Source: Methylotenera sp.
GTDB taxonomy: Bacteria > Pseudomonadota > Gammaproteobacteria > Burkholderiales > Methylophilaceae
NCBI GenBank assembly: GCA_005791685.1
Contig: SXVG01000129.1
Span: 1 to 9,483, forward strand
Reading direction: 5' to 3'
DNA: 9,483 nt
Shown: positions 1 to 7,921 of the stretch, piece by piece
Layout: every line of letters starts with the position of its first letter
Numbering within the stretch: position 1 is the stretch's first letter
Translations under genes and position numbers: made by a program
The notes under the pieces: generated by a model
What the model saw: the letters and a program-made list of their open reading frames with translations, nothing else
Database searches by the model: none
Told to the model about the DNA's origin: nothing

Positions 1-1
1 A

Positions 2-16
2 GACAAACACCAATAA
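2..16 (+). CDS. rpsR: 30S ribosomal protein S18, last four codons (partial)
   Basis: The window opens inside a reading frame that ends D-K-H-Q-stop (TAA at 14-16), twelve bases before the rplI start codon. Gammaproteobacterial S18 proteins end in the closely similar YTDRHQ, and rpsR is the usual gene just upstream of rplI in the rpsF-rpsR-rplI ribosomal operon. S18 sits on the platform of the 30S subunit next to S6. The call rests on only four residues plus gene order, so the identity is inferred from context. The rest of the gene lies outside the window. Confidence 0.7.
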   Translation, partial: DKHQ

Positions 17-18
17 TC

Positions 19-23
19 GGAGG
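19..23 (+). promoter_or_regulatory. Ribosome binding site of rplI
   Basis: GGAGG lies five bases before the ATG at 29, in the short gap after the preceding stop codon. It is a near-perfect Shine-Dalgarno match and fixes the rplI start. Confidence 0.85.
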
Positions 24-28
24 CTACC

Positions 29-478
29 ATGCAAATTATTTTATTAGAAAAAGTGGGTAACCTAGGTAATTTAGGTGACATCGTTAAAGTTAAAGATGGC
101 TACGGCCGTAACTTTTTAATTCCTCAAGGTAAAGCAAAACGCGCAACCGAAGCCAATAAAGCTGAAATCGCCGCACGCCGTGTCGAATTAGAAAAACAAC
201 AAGCCGCCATCTTGGCTGCTGCGCAAGCGCGCGGTGAAAAGTTGGCCAATTTCGTGGTGACTATCACGCAAAAAGCCGGTGTGGATGGCCGTTTATTCGG
301 TTCAGTCACCAACGGTGATATCGCTGAAGCATTAGTGGCACAAGGTTTTGAAGTGACTAAAGCTTTGGTGCGCATGCCTGACGGTCCATTAAAAACCATA
401 GGCGACCATACGGTTACCGTGGCCTTGCATCACGACGTGGTGGTAGGCATTACCGTAACGGTAGTGGCAGAAGCGTAA
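29..478 (+). CDS. rplI: 50S ribosomal protein L9
   Basis: This is a structural protein of the large ribosomal subunit that binds 23S rRNA near the base of the L1 stalk. The 149-residue length is the usual size for the family. The N-terminal RNA-binding domain carries the family signature around residues 13-34 ([20 protein letters not shown]). An alanine- and charge-rich connecting helix covers about residues 41-74. The C-terminal domain follows, with DGRLFGSVT at residues 86-94. The start is set by a strong GGAGG site. It is the last gene of the ribosomal operon: a strong terminator follows at 516-543, and dnaB seems to have its own promoter. Identity is certain. Confidence 0.98.
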   Translation: MQIILLEKVGNLGNLGDIVKVKDGYGRNFLIPQGKAKRATEANKAEIAARRVELEKQQAAILAAAQARGEKLANFVVTITQKAGVDGRLFGSVTNGDIAEALVAQGFEVTKALVRMPDGPLKTIGDHTVTVALHHDVVVGITVTVVAEA

Positions 479-515
479 GTCACCATTTCTTGGATTTAAG
501 CTAAGGCTGTAAATG

Positions 516-543
516 AAAAAGGCTACTTCGGTAGCCTTTTTTT
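516..543 (+). terminator. Intrinsic terminator after rplI
   Basis: An eleven-base stem (516-526 pairing with 531-541, core GGCTAC/GTAGCC) is closed by a TTCG tetraloop in the very stable C(UUCG)G context. It is flanked by A's upstream and runs into a T tract. It separates the ribosomal operon from dnaB. The A and T flanks mean it could also work in the opposite direction. Confidence 0.93.
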
Positions 544-544
544 A

Positions 545-575
545 TTGGGTAATGTGGTCGGTTATTCAGTATAAT
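545..575 (+). promoter_or_regulatory. Putative sigma-70 promoter of dnaB-radA
   Basis: A perfect TATAAT lies at 570-575. A weak -35 candidate, TTGGGT at 545-550, sits 19 bases upstream. The -10 box ends only six bases before the dnaB ATG at 582, so the predicted transcription start coincides with the start codon. The promoter lies just downstream of the rplI terminator, as expected for a new transcription unit. Confidence 0.45.
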
Positions 576-581
576 TAAGCC

Positions 582-1964
582 ATGGCTGATGAACAATTAG
601 ATGCATTAAAAATCCCCCCACATTCGGTAGAGGCTGAGCAATCGGTGCTGGGTGGCTTGTTGCTGGAAAATGAAGCCTTGGATAAGGTGGCGGATATTTT
701 AAGCGCCCAAGATTTTTATCGTTATGATCACAAAGCCATATTCCAGCACATTGCTAAACTGATAGAGCACAATAGGCCGGCGGATATCGTGACCGTGGCT
801 GAGTCCCTAGAAAGCACTGCTGAGTTGTCCGGCGTGGGAGGCATAGCTTATTTAGGCGCCTTGGCGCAAAGCACGCCAACCGCTGCCAACATCAGGCGCT
901 ATGCGGAGATCGTCCACGAACGAGCCGTGATGCGGCAGTTGGTGGTGGTCGGTTCTGGCATAGCCGAAAGTGCTTATGCGCCGAATGGTCGCGATGCCCA
1001 GCAATTACTAGACGAAGCCGAAGCGGATATTTTTAAGATTGCCGAAGGCGGCAAGAAAAGCTCACAAGGCTTTGTCGATATCAAGGTTTTGCTGCCGCAA
1101 GTGGCCGACCGGATAGACCAGCTATTCTCACGCGATAACCCGTCCGACGTGACCGGCGTGCCCACCGGCTTTACCGATTTGGACTCCATGACCTCAGGCA
1201 TGCAAGGCGGCGATTTGATCATCGTTGCCGGCCGTCCGTCCATGGGTAAAACAGCCTTCTCACTCAACATGGCGGAAAATGTCGCGCTGGATACCGGCTT
1301 GCCGGTAGCGGTGTTCTCTATGGAGATGGCCTCCACGCAATTGGCCATGCGTATGATAGGGTCGGTCGGGCGTTTAGATCAACACCGCATGCGTACCGGT
1401 AAATTGGAAGACGAAGATTGGGAAAAGCTGACCACGGCCTTGGGTAGATTGAACGAAGCGCCGATATTTATCGATGAAGGCGCGGGTTTGAGCAGCTTTG
1501 ACGTGCGTGCTAGGGCCAGGCGCTTGCACAGGCAAACCGGTAAATTAGGGTTAATCGTGGTGGACTACTTGCAATTAATGGCAGCGCCTGCTGGCCGGCA
1601 AGGTGAGAATCGCGCCACGGAAATTTCTGAAATATCCCGATCACTAAAAGCCTTGGCTAAGGAGTTGGATTGCCCGGTGGTGGCCTTGTCCCAGCTTAAC
1701 CGCAGTGTCGAGCAACGGCCAGACAAACGTCCGGTCATGAGCGATTTGCGCGAATCGGGCGCCATAGAACAAGATGCGGACGTGATCTTATTTATCTACC
1801 GCGATGAAGTGTACAACCCCGATAGCGTGGATAAGGGCACCGCCGAAATCATCATAGCCAAGCAGCGTAATGGCCCCATAGGCCGCGTTCGCTTAACCTT
1901 TATAGGCCAACACACCCGCTTTGAAAATTACGCTGGCAGTGGCCACGTGGCCGACAGCTACTAG
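582..1964 (+). CDS. dnaB: Replicative DNA helicase DnaB
   Basis: This is the hexameric 5'-3' helicase that unwinds DNA at the replication fork and recruits primase. The N-terminal domain begins with the family hallmark PPHSVEAEQSVLGG at residues 12-25. The RecA-like C-terminal domain has Walker A GRPSMGKT at residues 217-224, Walker B in LIVVDYLQLM with Asp at 328, and the SQLNRSVEQR...SDLRESGAIEQDAD block after residue 370. The 460-residue length is normal and no intein is present. An in-frame TAA two codons before the ATG rules out a longer N-terminus. There is no clear Shine-Dalgarno site, and a TATAAT sits almost against the ATG, so the message may be leaderless. radA follows after 19 bases, probably on the same transcript. 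Confidence 0.97.
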   Translation: MADEQLDALKIPPHSVEAEQSVLGGLLLENEALDKVADILSAQDFYRYDHKAIFQHIAKLIEHNRPADIVTVAESLESTAELSGVGGIAYLGALAQSTPTAANIRRYAEIVHERAVMRQLVVVGSGIAESAYAPNGRDAQQLLDEAEADIFKIAEGGKKSSQGFVDIKVLLPQVADRIDQLFSRDNPSDVTGVPTGFTDLDSMTSGMQGGDLIIVAGRPSMGKTAFSLNMAENVALDTGLPVAVFSMEMASTQLAMRMIGSVGRLDQHRMRTGKLEDEDWEKLTTALGRLNEAPIFIDEGAGLSSFDVRARARRLHRQTGKLGLIVVDYLQLMAAPAGRQGENRATEISEISRSLKALAKELDCPVVALSQLNRSVEQRPDKRPVMSDLRESGAIEQDADVILFIYRDEVYNPDSVDKGTAEIIIAKQRNGPIGRVRLTFIGQHTRFENYAGSGHVADSY

Positions 1965-1983
1965 TTCGCGTCCTAAGCTGGCC

Positions 1984-3354
1984 ATGGCAAAAGCAAAAAC
2001 CCTCTACACCTGCACCGAGTGTGGCGCCAGTGAGCCTAAATGGCAAGGCCAATGCCCAAGCTGTCTGGCTTGGAACACCTTAGTTGAAACCCTAGAAGAG
2101 GGCACCAGCAGCAATCGTTACGCCAATAAGTTCGATGGTCTAACGCAAAGTGCTAGCCTGCAAAAACTAAGCAGCATACAAGCCGCCGACATTGCGCGTC
2201 ACGCGACCGGCATCAGTGAATTTGATCGGGTGTTAGGCGGTGGCTTGGTTGAGGGTGGGGTGGTGTTGATAGGTGGCGATCCTGGTATAGGTAAATCCAC
2301 TTTGTTATTGCAGGTGCTATGCCATCTAGGCCAGACTGCCCAAGCTATTTACGTCAGTGGTGAAGAGTCGCCGCAACAAATTGCCATGCGCGCCAAACGT
2401 TTAGGGCTGGATGCCAGCGAAGTTGAGCTGTTGGCCGAAATTAATTTAGAGAAGATACTCGCCACCCTGCAAACGCATAAGCCGCACATTGCGGTGATCG
2501 ATTCCATACAAACGGTTTATTCTGAGGCGCTGCAATCGGCACCCGGCTCGGTGGCACAAGTGCGCGAATGTTCGGCGCAATTGACCCGTCTGGCCAAACA
2601 ATTGGGCATCACCGTGATCTTGGTTGGCCATGTCACCAAAGACGGCACATTGGCGGGACCGCGTGTGCTAGAGCACATTGTCGATACCGTGCTGTATTTT
2701 GAAGGTGACCAGAATTCCAGTTTTAGATTGATACGGGCGTTTAAAAATCGCTTTGGTGCGGTGAACGAATTGGGCGTGTTCGCCATGACGGAAAAAGGCT
2801 TGCGCGAAGTGGCCAATCCTTCGGCTTTATTCTTATCGCACCACGACAGCCAAGTGGCCGGCAGTTGCATCACTGTGACCATGGAAGGTACACGGCCTCT
2901 ATTAATTGAAATTCAAGCCTTGGTGGATGAAAGTCACGCCCCTAGCCCCAAGCGCTTATGTGTGGGTTTGGAGCAGAACCGTTTAGCGATGTTGTTGGCG
3001 GTGCTGCACAGGCATGCCGGCATCCCGTGTTTTGATCAAGACGTGTTCATTAACGCGGTGGGTGGGGTGAAAATTGCCGAACCAGCGGTCGATTTGGCAG
3101 TGCTATTGTCCATCGTTTCTTCATTAAAAAACAAAGCGTTATACAATAAACTGATTGTTTTTGGTGAGGTTGGCTTGGCCGGTGAAGTGCGGCCGGTGCA
3201 AGGCGGGCAAATGCGTTTAAAAGAAGCGGCTAAATTGGGTTTTAGTAAAGCTATTGTGCCCAAATCCAATGCCCCAAAAGCTAAAATAGCCGGTTTAGAG
3301 GTGATTGCCGTGGAGCGCTTGGAGCAGGCGCTGCAACAGTTGCGCTCAACTTAA
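1984..3354 (+). CDS. radA: DNA repair protein RadA
   Basis: RadA is a RecA-like ATPase that helps process recombination intermediates and promotes branch migration. Its 456 residues match the family's usual size. A C4 zinc finger (Cys10, Cys13, Cys24, Cys27) is followed by Walker A GGDPGIGKST at residues 97-106 and the RadA-specific KNRFG motif at residues 254-258. A Lon-protease-like C-terminal domain ends near the stop. I chose the ATG at 1984 because the zinc finger then begins about ten residues in, as in homologues. The in-frame ATG at 1921 would add 21 residues that overlap dnaB and resemble no RadA N-terminus. The gene is 19 bases after dnaB, so co-transcription is likely. It converges on hpnE with a 12-base gap and no room for a terminator. 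Confidence 0.96.
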   Translation: MAKAKTLYTCTECGASEPKWQGQCPSCLAWNTLVETLEEGTSSNRYANKFDGLTQSASLQKLSSIQAADIARHATGISEFDRVLGGGLVEGGVVLIGGDPGIGKSTLLLQVLCHLGQTAQAIYVSGEESPQQIAMRAKRLGLDASEVELLAEINLEKILATLQTHKPHIAVIDSIQTVYSEALQSAPGSVAQVRECSAQLTRLAKQLGITVILVGHVTKDGTLAGPRVLEHIVDTVLYFEGDQNSSFRLIRAFKNRFGAVNELGVFAMTEKGLREVANPSALFLSHHDSQVAGSCITVTMEGTRPLLIEIQALVDESHAPSPKRLCVGLEQNRLAMLLAVLHRHAGIPCFDQDVFINAVGGVKIAEPAVDLAVLLSIVSSLKNKALYNKLIVFGEVGLAGEVRPVQGGQMRLKEAAKLGFSKAIVPKSNAPKAKIAGLEVIAVERLEQALQQLRST

Positions 3355-3386
3355 TCGCTCATCGTCTTAATCGCTCGTCTTAATCG
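3350..3386. repeat. Three copies of CTTAATCG at the radA/hpnE junction
   Basis: The octamer CTTAATCG begins at 3350, 3366 and 3379. The first copy contains the radA stop codon, and the second contains (on the other strand) the hpnE stop codon. The third lies inside the last codons of hpnE. Part of the flanking bases is shared as well (TCTTAATCG in copies two and three, CTTAATCGCTC in copies one and two), which suggests small local duplications. Confidence 0.7.
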
Positions 3387-4734
3387 ATTCTCTTGGCTTA
3401 AAGCTGGCCATAATCAAATCCGCACAAGTCTCACCACTTCTGATGGCGCCTTCCAGGGTGGCTGGGTAGTCGGCGTAGCTGTAGTCGCCGGCCAAGTAAA
3501 GATTTTTCTGTGCGGTTTGTTGTTGTGGGCGCATTAAATTAGGCGTGCAGGTAAAAGTGGCGCGTTTTTCGGCGATCACTTGATGCCAAAGTGGCGCGTC
3601 TAACTGGGGAAACGCCTGCCTGAGCTCTGCTGTCACTTGCTGGGCCAATGCCTCTTGCGGCAACTGTTGGTGGCGCCCCGTACCGCTGATGACCACCGCC
3701 ATTAAGCCGTGTTGTTGGCACAGTTGGCCACGATCAAACACCCATTGCCCCAAGCCCTCCGCCAGCCCTAGCATAGGCTGAGCCAGTTTTATGTTGGCTG
3801 CGTATTGCAAATACACCGTGTAGATAGGCTGGTAGCTGAATTTTTTTAATAGTGCCAACGCACTGGCTAATTTGGGTAAGCTGTTGATGAGTTGGCAGGT
3901 CGCGTGGGGGGCTAAAGCGAGCACCACATGGCTAAAATGCGCTTGACCGTGCGTGCTTGTTAGCGTGTAGCCCGAGTCGCTTTCTTCTATGCGCTTAACG
4001 CGCTGCTTAACTAAGATGCTTGCGCCTAGGCTTTTTAAATAGCGGCCCGCCGGTTGAGCGATGAGTTTAGATAGGTCCTGTCTGGCCAATAATAAATCGC
4101 TGTTTTTGCTTAAGTCCCAATCATGGCTTGCTGCCATGCTGTCTTTAAGCGTGTTTAGAAAAATCCGTGTGCTGGCAAGGGCTATGGGGGTGTTGAGCGC
4201 GGCCAGGCTGATAGGCTCCCATAGCAGGCTGATTAAACGTGCGCTTTGGCCTTGCGCCTGCAGAAAAGAGGCCAGCGGCAAGTCGTTTGCTATAAGGTAG
4301 TGACTAGCCCTAAGCCGTCGCATGAACTGCATGGCGGCCCAGCGCTCAGTGAAGTCCAAGCCCCGGCAGCCCAATAGTGCGAACAGGCTATGCCATGGGC
4401 TGGGTAAATAGCGGCTGCTCTTAAATGCAAGCAGGGGTTTTCCTTGGGCGTGCATGTGTATGGACAGCGGTAAGCGTAGCCAAGCCTGTTTTTCTGCTAG
4501 GCCTATTTTTTTTAATAGGCGTAGAGTCGCATGGTAGGCGCCAATGAGGATGTGTTGGCCATTGTCTAGGGCGTGCGTACCCGCACGGTTTTTTATGAGC
4601 ACGCTACGCGCGCGGCCACCCAATTCGCTGCTGGCTTCGAATACCGTCACCGCCCAGCCTTGCTCGGCCAGGTGCACGGCGGCACTTAGGCCAGCACAAC
4701 CACCACCAATAATCGCAACACGGGGTTTATCCAT
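3367..4734 (-). CDS. hpnE: Hydroxysqualene dehydroxylase HpnE
   Basis: This is an FAD-dependent enzyme of the amine oxidase/phytoene desaturase fold. It reductively removes the hydroxyl of hydroxysqualene to give squalene, the third step of the HpnCDE route. The N-terminus has the dinucleotide-binding motif VAIIGGGCAG (glycines near residues 10-15), followed by FEASSELGGRARS around residues 32-44. The C-terminal FAD signature LYLAGDYSYADYPATLEGAI starts at about residue 412. Length is 455 residues from the ATG at 4734, which puts the FAD motif at the expected distance from the start. A TTG at 4767 in the same frame would add eleven residues and overlap hpnD. The gene begins 14 bases after the hpnD stop and is last in the operon. 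Its final residues (ESIKTSD) are encoded by short repeated DNA shared with the radA end. Confidence 0.92.
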   Translation of the reverse strand: MDKPRVAIIGGGCAGLSAAVHLAEQGWAVTVFEASSELGGRARSVLIKNRAGTHALDNGQHILIGAYHATLRLLKKIGLAEKQAWLRLPLSIHMHAQGKPLLAFKSSRYLPSPWHSLFALLGCRGLDFTERWAAMQFMRRLRASHYLIANDLPLASFLQAQGQSARLISLLWEPISLAALNTPIALASTRIFLNTLKDSMAASHDWDLSKNSDLLLARQDLSKLIAQPAGRYLKSLGASILVKQRVKRIEESDSGYTLTSTHGQAHFSHVVLALAPHATCQLINSLPKLASALALLKKFSYQPIYTVYLQYAANIKLAQPMLGLAEGLGQWVFDRGQLCQQHGLMAVVISGTGRHQQLPQEALAQQVTAELRQAFPQLDAPLWHQVIAEKRATFTCTPNLMRPQQQTAQKNLYLAGDYSYADYPATLEGAIRSGETCADLIMASFKPRESIKTSD

Positions 4735-4748
4735 GACGGCGTTTTGCC

Positions 4749-5588
4749 TTACCGGTGTTTGAGCCAAACTTTGCAGGCCAAAAGCATTTTGCGTAAGGTG
4801 CCCAATGCGATGCGGGCGTTCAGTACTTTTTCGGCGCCGCTTGCTTTAATCTCACGCAATAAGGTGCGGTAGATGGACGCCATCATCAGGCTTACGCACT
4901 GTTTTTTGCGGTCTTCGCTGGGTAATTCGCGCAAAGCCCTGTCGTAATAGCTTTCTGCCCGTTCAATTTGGTAATCCAGCAGCTTGGTTACGGCAGCCGA
5001 TTCACGGCTGTGCAAAATGTCGTCTTCCGTCACCTGGAATTTTGCCAATTCATCCAGCGGTAAATAAATGCGATTGCGCCGCGCATCTTCGCCCACGTCG
5101 CGGATGATGTTGGTTAATTGCAGCGCCATGCCTAAGTCGTGGGCAAATTTAAGGGTTTTGCGGTTGTTAAAGCCGAAAATCTGCGCGGAAAGCAGGCCAA
5201 CCACGCTGGCCACGCGGTAGCAATAAAGTTGCAACTGTTTAAAATCCTGGTAACGGTTGAAGTTTAAATCCATTTCCATGCCGTCTATGATTTCCATGAA
5301 ATGTTCGGCATCCAGTTGATAGGCGCTGATGGCAGGTAACAAGGCTAGGCTTACCGGATGCTGCGGCTTATTTTGATAGAGGTTTTCAATTTCACCGCGC
5401 CACCAATTTAGCTTAGTCCTGGCCACCGTTAAATCCGTGCATTCGTCGGCAATGTCATCCACTTCACGGCAAAAGGCATACAGCGCCGTGATGGCCAGTC
5501 GTCTGGCTTTGGGTAGAAACCTAAAGCTGTAGTAAAAACTAGAGCCGCTCTTGGCGGTTTTTTCTTGGCAGTATTGTTGTGGCGTCAT
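4749..5588 (-). CDS. hpnD: Presqualene diphosphate synthase HpnD
   Basis: This belongs to the squalene/phytoene synthase family and condenses two farnesyl diphosphates head-to-head into presqualene diphosphate, the first step of the HpnCDE route. The 279-residue length is typical. The first aspartate-rich motif is in FCREVDDIADE around residues 39-49. The second is LTNIIRDVGEDARRNRIYLP from residue 158, with Asp164 and Asp168. These motifs bind magnesium and diphosphate. The REVDDIADE and RDVGEDARRNRIYLP forms fit HpnD better than HpnC. The gene starts eight bases after the hpnC stop and is followed by hpnE 14 bases later, so the three are almost certainly one operon. A phytoene synthase is the main alternative, but the HpnC and HpnE neighbours argue against it. 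Confidence 0.93.
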   Translation of the reverse strand: MTPQQYCQEKTAKSGSSFYYSFRFLPKARRLAITALYAFCREVDDIADECTDLTVARTKLNWWRGEIENLYQNKPQHPVSLALLPAISAYQLDAEHFMEIIDGMEMDLNFNRYQDFKQLQLYCYRVASVVGLLSAQIFGFNNRKTLKFAHDLGMALQLTNIIRDVGEDARRNRIYLPLDELAKFQVTEDDILHSRESAAVTKLLDYQIERAESYYDRALRELPSEDRKKQCVSLMMASIYRTLLREIKASGAEKVLNARIALGTLRKMLLACKVWLKHR

Positions 5589-5596
5589 GGTGGGCT

Positions 5597-6496
5597 TTAT
5601 AGCTTGAATAGGGCGATGACAAATAGCCGTGGCCAGTCAAGGAAGTTAAGTTTAGGGCGGTGTTTAAACACGTCGCCTTTACGCCGTTTTATTTTGCGGA
5701 TAATGCATTCTGCACCGGCAATCACCATGCGCATTTCCAGGCCTATGCGACCACCCAATAGACGGCCTAAAGGCTTGCCGGCCGCGAGCAAGGCTTCGGC
5801 TCGGCTTAAATTAAAGGCCATAAAGGCCTGCCAATGGGCATCGGTGGATTTGCGCCCATGGCTCAAGTCTTGAATCAAGGCTTCGTCTATGGCATAGGCG
5901 CGCATTTCATCTTGGCATAAATAGAGGCGTTGTTGCCCCGCATTTTTTTGCAGGTCTATATGGATGTCTTGCAGAAAATTGATTAATTGCAGCGCGCTAC
6001 AAATTTTGTCTGAATACGCGGTGTTCTCGACGCTGGCTTGACCGTACAGCGCTAACAATAAGCGGCCGATTGGGTTGGCAGAACGCGCGCAGTAGTGCTC
6101 AATTTCCGCATAATTGGCGTAACGGGTTTTGCTGACGTCTTGGGTAAACGCCTCCAGCAAGTCGTAAAAAGGCCGGTAGGGTAAACGTTGGGCTTTAATC
6201 ATGGCGCCCAATACCAGAAAAAAATCGGTTTGCGGTTTAATGTAGGCAGCCAACAAATCCAGCTCATCACGAAATGCCTGAAGTAGACTTAAGCGCTGCG
6301 CTACGCTCAAATCGCCTTCGTCGGCAAAATCATCGGCTTGCCTAGCAAAACGGTAGATTAAAGCAATCGGCTCACGCAAATGCGCCGGTAAAATAAACGA
6401 GGCGACCGGAAAATTTTCGTAATGCTGTTGCGCTAAAGCCAGGCTCTCTGCCACGATGGCTGGGGAGGCTGTGTTTGCATGGGGCATGGAATTCAT
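5597..6496 (-). CDS. hpnC: Hydroxysqualene synthase HpnC
   Basis: This second squalene/phytoene synthase-fold enzyme converts presqualene diphosphate to hydroxysqualene, the middle step of the HpnCDE pathway. Counting from the ATG at 6496 there are 299 residues. The early HYENFPVASFILP segment (residues 25-37) is characteristic of HpnC. The first aspartate motif is ARQADDFADE (51-60). The second is LINFLQDIHIDLQKNAGQQR (171-190), with Asp177 and Asp181. The start is uncertain: ATG codons at 6496 and 6487 and a TTG at 6514 are all in frame, and none has a good Shine-Dalgarno site. It is the first gene of the hpn operon and is divergent from mtnP across roughly 113 bases. I saw no convincing promoter on this strand. 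Confidence 0.92.
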   Translation of the reverse strand: MNSMPHANTASPAIVAESLALAQQHYENFPVASFILPAHLREPIALIYRFARQADDFADEGDLSVAQRLSLLQAFRDELDLLAAYIKPQTDFFLVLGAMIKAQRLPYRPFYDLLEAFTQDVSKTRYANYAEIEHYCARSANPIGRLLLALYGQASVENTAYSDKICSALQLINFLQDIHIDLQKNAGQQRLYLCQDEMRAYAIDEALIQDLSHGRKSTDAHWQAFMAFNLSRAEALLAAGKPLGRLLGGRIGLEMRMVIAGAECIIRKIKRRKGDVFKHRPKLNFLDWPRLFVIALFKL

Positions 6497-6528
6497 GGCA
6501 TGAGTATGCCACAAATCCGTTATTTCAT

Positions 6529-6558
6529 TTGGGTAAATCGCTTAAGCTTTGTTAGAAT
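6529..6558 (+). promoter_or_regulatory. Putative promoter of mtnP-def
   Basis: TAGAAT at 6553-6558 is a five-of-six match to the -10 consensus. TTGGGT at 6529-6534 is a weak -35 at 18-base spacing. It lies in the divergent hpnC/mtnP intergenic region and would give an mtnP leader of about 45 bases. The call is by inspection only. Confidence 0.4.
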
Positions 6559-6609
6559 CAGCTAGGCTACATCCTCTTTGTACGGCCCCTTAATTTTTGG
6601 AAGCGCGCT

Positions 6610-7350
6610 ATGTTAGCAATTATCGGTGGTACTGGCTTAACGCAATTAGATAACTTGGAAATTACCCGGCGCCTAATCGTGCGCACGCCTTATGGCGAAC
6701 CTTCGCAGCCACTGGTTTTTGGTGAAATTGGCGGGCGGGAAGTGGTGTTCTTGGCACGCCATGGCAGTGGGCATACCATCGCACCGCATAAGGTGAATTA
6801 TCGGGCCAATATTTCGGCACTGCATTTGCAGGGCGTGACGGAAATCGCGGCGGTGGCCACGGTGGGTGGCATACACGCTGAATTAGCCCCGGGCAACATC
6901 GCCATGCCCCATCAAATCATCGATTACACCCACGGTCGCAATAACACTTTTTTTGACGGCGTGGACTTGCCGGTCAAGCACATCGATTTTACCGAGCCGT
7001 ATTGCCCGCTATTGCGTGCCAAGTGGCAGCGTGCCGCCACGTCCATAGGCGAGCAGTTAATTGACCACGGGGTGTATGCCACCACCCAAGGCCCGCGCCT
7101 AGAAACGGCCGCCGAGATCGATAGGTTAGAGCGTGACGGCGCCACCATGGTCGGCATGACCGGTATGCCGGAAGCAGCGCTGGCCCGCGAACTGGGTATC
7201 AGCTACGCGGTCATTTGCCCTATAGCCAACCACGCGGCGGGCAGGGGTGACAGCGTGCACAACATACAATACGAAGTCGTGATCAACAATTTAAAACTCA
7301 CCATGCAGCGCGTGCGCAACATCATAGCGCAGTTGGTTTTGCAGGCTTAA
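6610..7350 (+). CDS. mtnP: S-methyl-5'-thioinosine phosphorylase (MTAP/PNP family)
   Basis: This enzyme phosphorolyses a methylthio-nucleoside from polyamine and S-adenosylmethionine metabolism, releasing a purine base and methylthioribose-1-phosphate. The 246-residue protein has the family phosphate loop IIGGTG at residues 4-9, ARHGSGH at 49-55, HKVNYRANI at 60-68, TQGPRLET at 159-166 and the nucleoside-site block [16 protein letters not shown] at 182-197. Adenine-specific MTAPs carry a D-Y-D segment after this block; here the aligned residues are Asn207-His-Ala (PIANHAAG). Asn at that place is typical of 6-oxopurine users, so methylthioinosine is the more likely substrate, as in the Pseudomonas enzyme. 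GGAAG six bases before the ATG sets the start. def follows after ten bases, likely in one operon. Confidence 0.9.
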   Translation: MLAIIGGTGLTQLDNLEITRRLIVRTPYGEPSQPLVFGEIGGREVVFLARHGSGHTIAPHKVNYRANISALHLQGVTEIAAVATVGGIHAELAPGNIAMPHQIIDYTHGRNNTFFDGVDLPVKHIDFTEPYCPLLRAKWQRAATSIGEQLIDHGVYATTQGPRLETAAEIDRLERDGATMVGMTGMPEAALARELGISYAVICPIANHAAGRGDSVHNIQYEVVINNLKLTMQRVRNIIAQLVLQA

Positions 7351-7360
7351 GGCTGTAACG

Positions 7361-7921
7361 ATGGCCGTGAGAACCGTTCTACGCATGGGCGACCCGCGCT
7401 TATTGTCGGTGTCCGCCCCCGTGCAGCAGTTTGATAGCCCGGTTTTGCATGCCTTGTTGCAAGACTTAGAAGACACCATGTTACACATGAACGGCGCGGG
7501 CATTGCCGCCCCGCAAATTGGCGTGAACTTGCGCGTGGTCATTTTTGGGCAAAAACCTGCGCCGGCAGGGGGCATGCCCACAGCCAATCCGCGTTACCCG
7601 GATGCCGATAGCGTGCCTTATACGGTGTTGATTAATCCTAGCTTAACGCCCATGGGCACGGCTGTTGAAGACGGTTGGGAAGGGTGTTTGTCGGTGCCGG
7701 GCATGCGCGGCATCGTGCCACGCTACACGCACTTGCATTACCGTGGCTTCGATCAGTATGGGCTAGCCATAGACAGGCAAGTCAGTGGCTTTCATGCGCG
7801 GGTAGTACAGCACGAATGCGATCACCTGGACGGTATTTTGTATCCCATGCGCATACGCGATTTAAAAGATTTCGGCTATACCGATGTTTTTTTCCCCAAT
7901 CAGGATGTTCAAGACGATTAA
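7361..7921 (+). CDS. def: Peptide deformylase
   Basis: This is a metalloenzyme that removes the N-formyl group from new proteins at the ribosome exit. All three family motifs are present: [10 protein letters not shown] at residues 45-54, [11 protein letters not shown] at 107-117 with the metal ligand Cys109, and [10 protein letters not shown] at 150-159 with metal ligands His151 and His155 and catalytic Glu152. The 186 residues are within the family range. A proline- and glycine-rich loop of about twenty residues (64-86) sits between the first and second motifs. A TAAGG site overlapping the mtnP stop, eight bases before the ATG, implies translational coupling to mtnP. The partner gene fmt, often next to def, is not here, so this may be a second deformylase copy. 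Its 3' end probably contains the -35 region of the tRNA promoter. Confidence 0.95.
   Translation: MAVRTVLRMGDPRLLSVSAPVQQFDSPVLHALLQDLEDTMLHMNGAGIAAPQIGVNLRVVIFGQKPAPAGGMPTANPRYPDADSVPYTVLINPSLTPMGTAVEDGWEGCLSVPGMRGIVPRYTHLHYRGFDQYGLAIDRQVSGFHARVVQHECDHLDGILYPMRIRDLKDFGYTDVFFPNQDVQDD

Noticed and set aside
974..1348. Open frames antisense to dnaB, radA, hpnE, mtnP and def
   Set aside because: They lie wholly inside well-identified genes, have no motifs and are expected by-products of codon bias.
1921..1983. Longer radA start at the ATG at 1921
   Set aside because: It would overlap the end of dnaB by 44 bases and add 21 residues unlike any RadA N-terminus. The ATG at 1984 places the zinc finger as in homologues.
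4735..4767. TTG start for hpnE at 4767, overlapping hpnD
   Set aside because: The ATG at 4734 puts the FAD motif at the normal distance from the start and avoids an overlap. The TTG remains possible but has no better ribosome binding site.
6497..6514. TTG start for hpnC at 6514
   Set aside because: ATG codons at 6496 and 6487 lie in the same frame, and the extra residues (WHTHA) carry no family feature.
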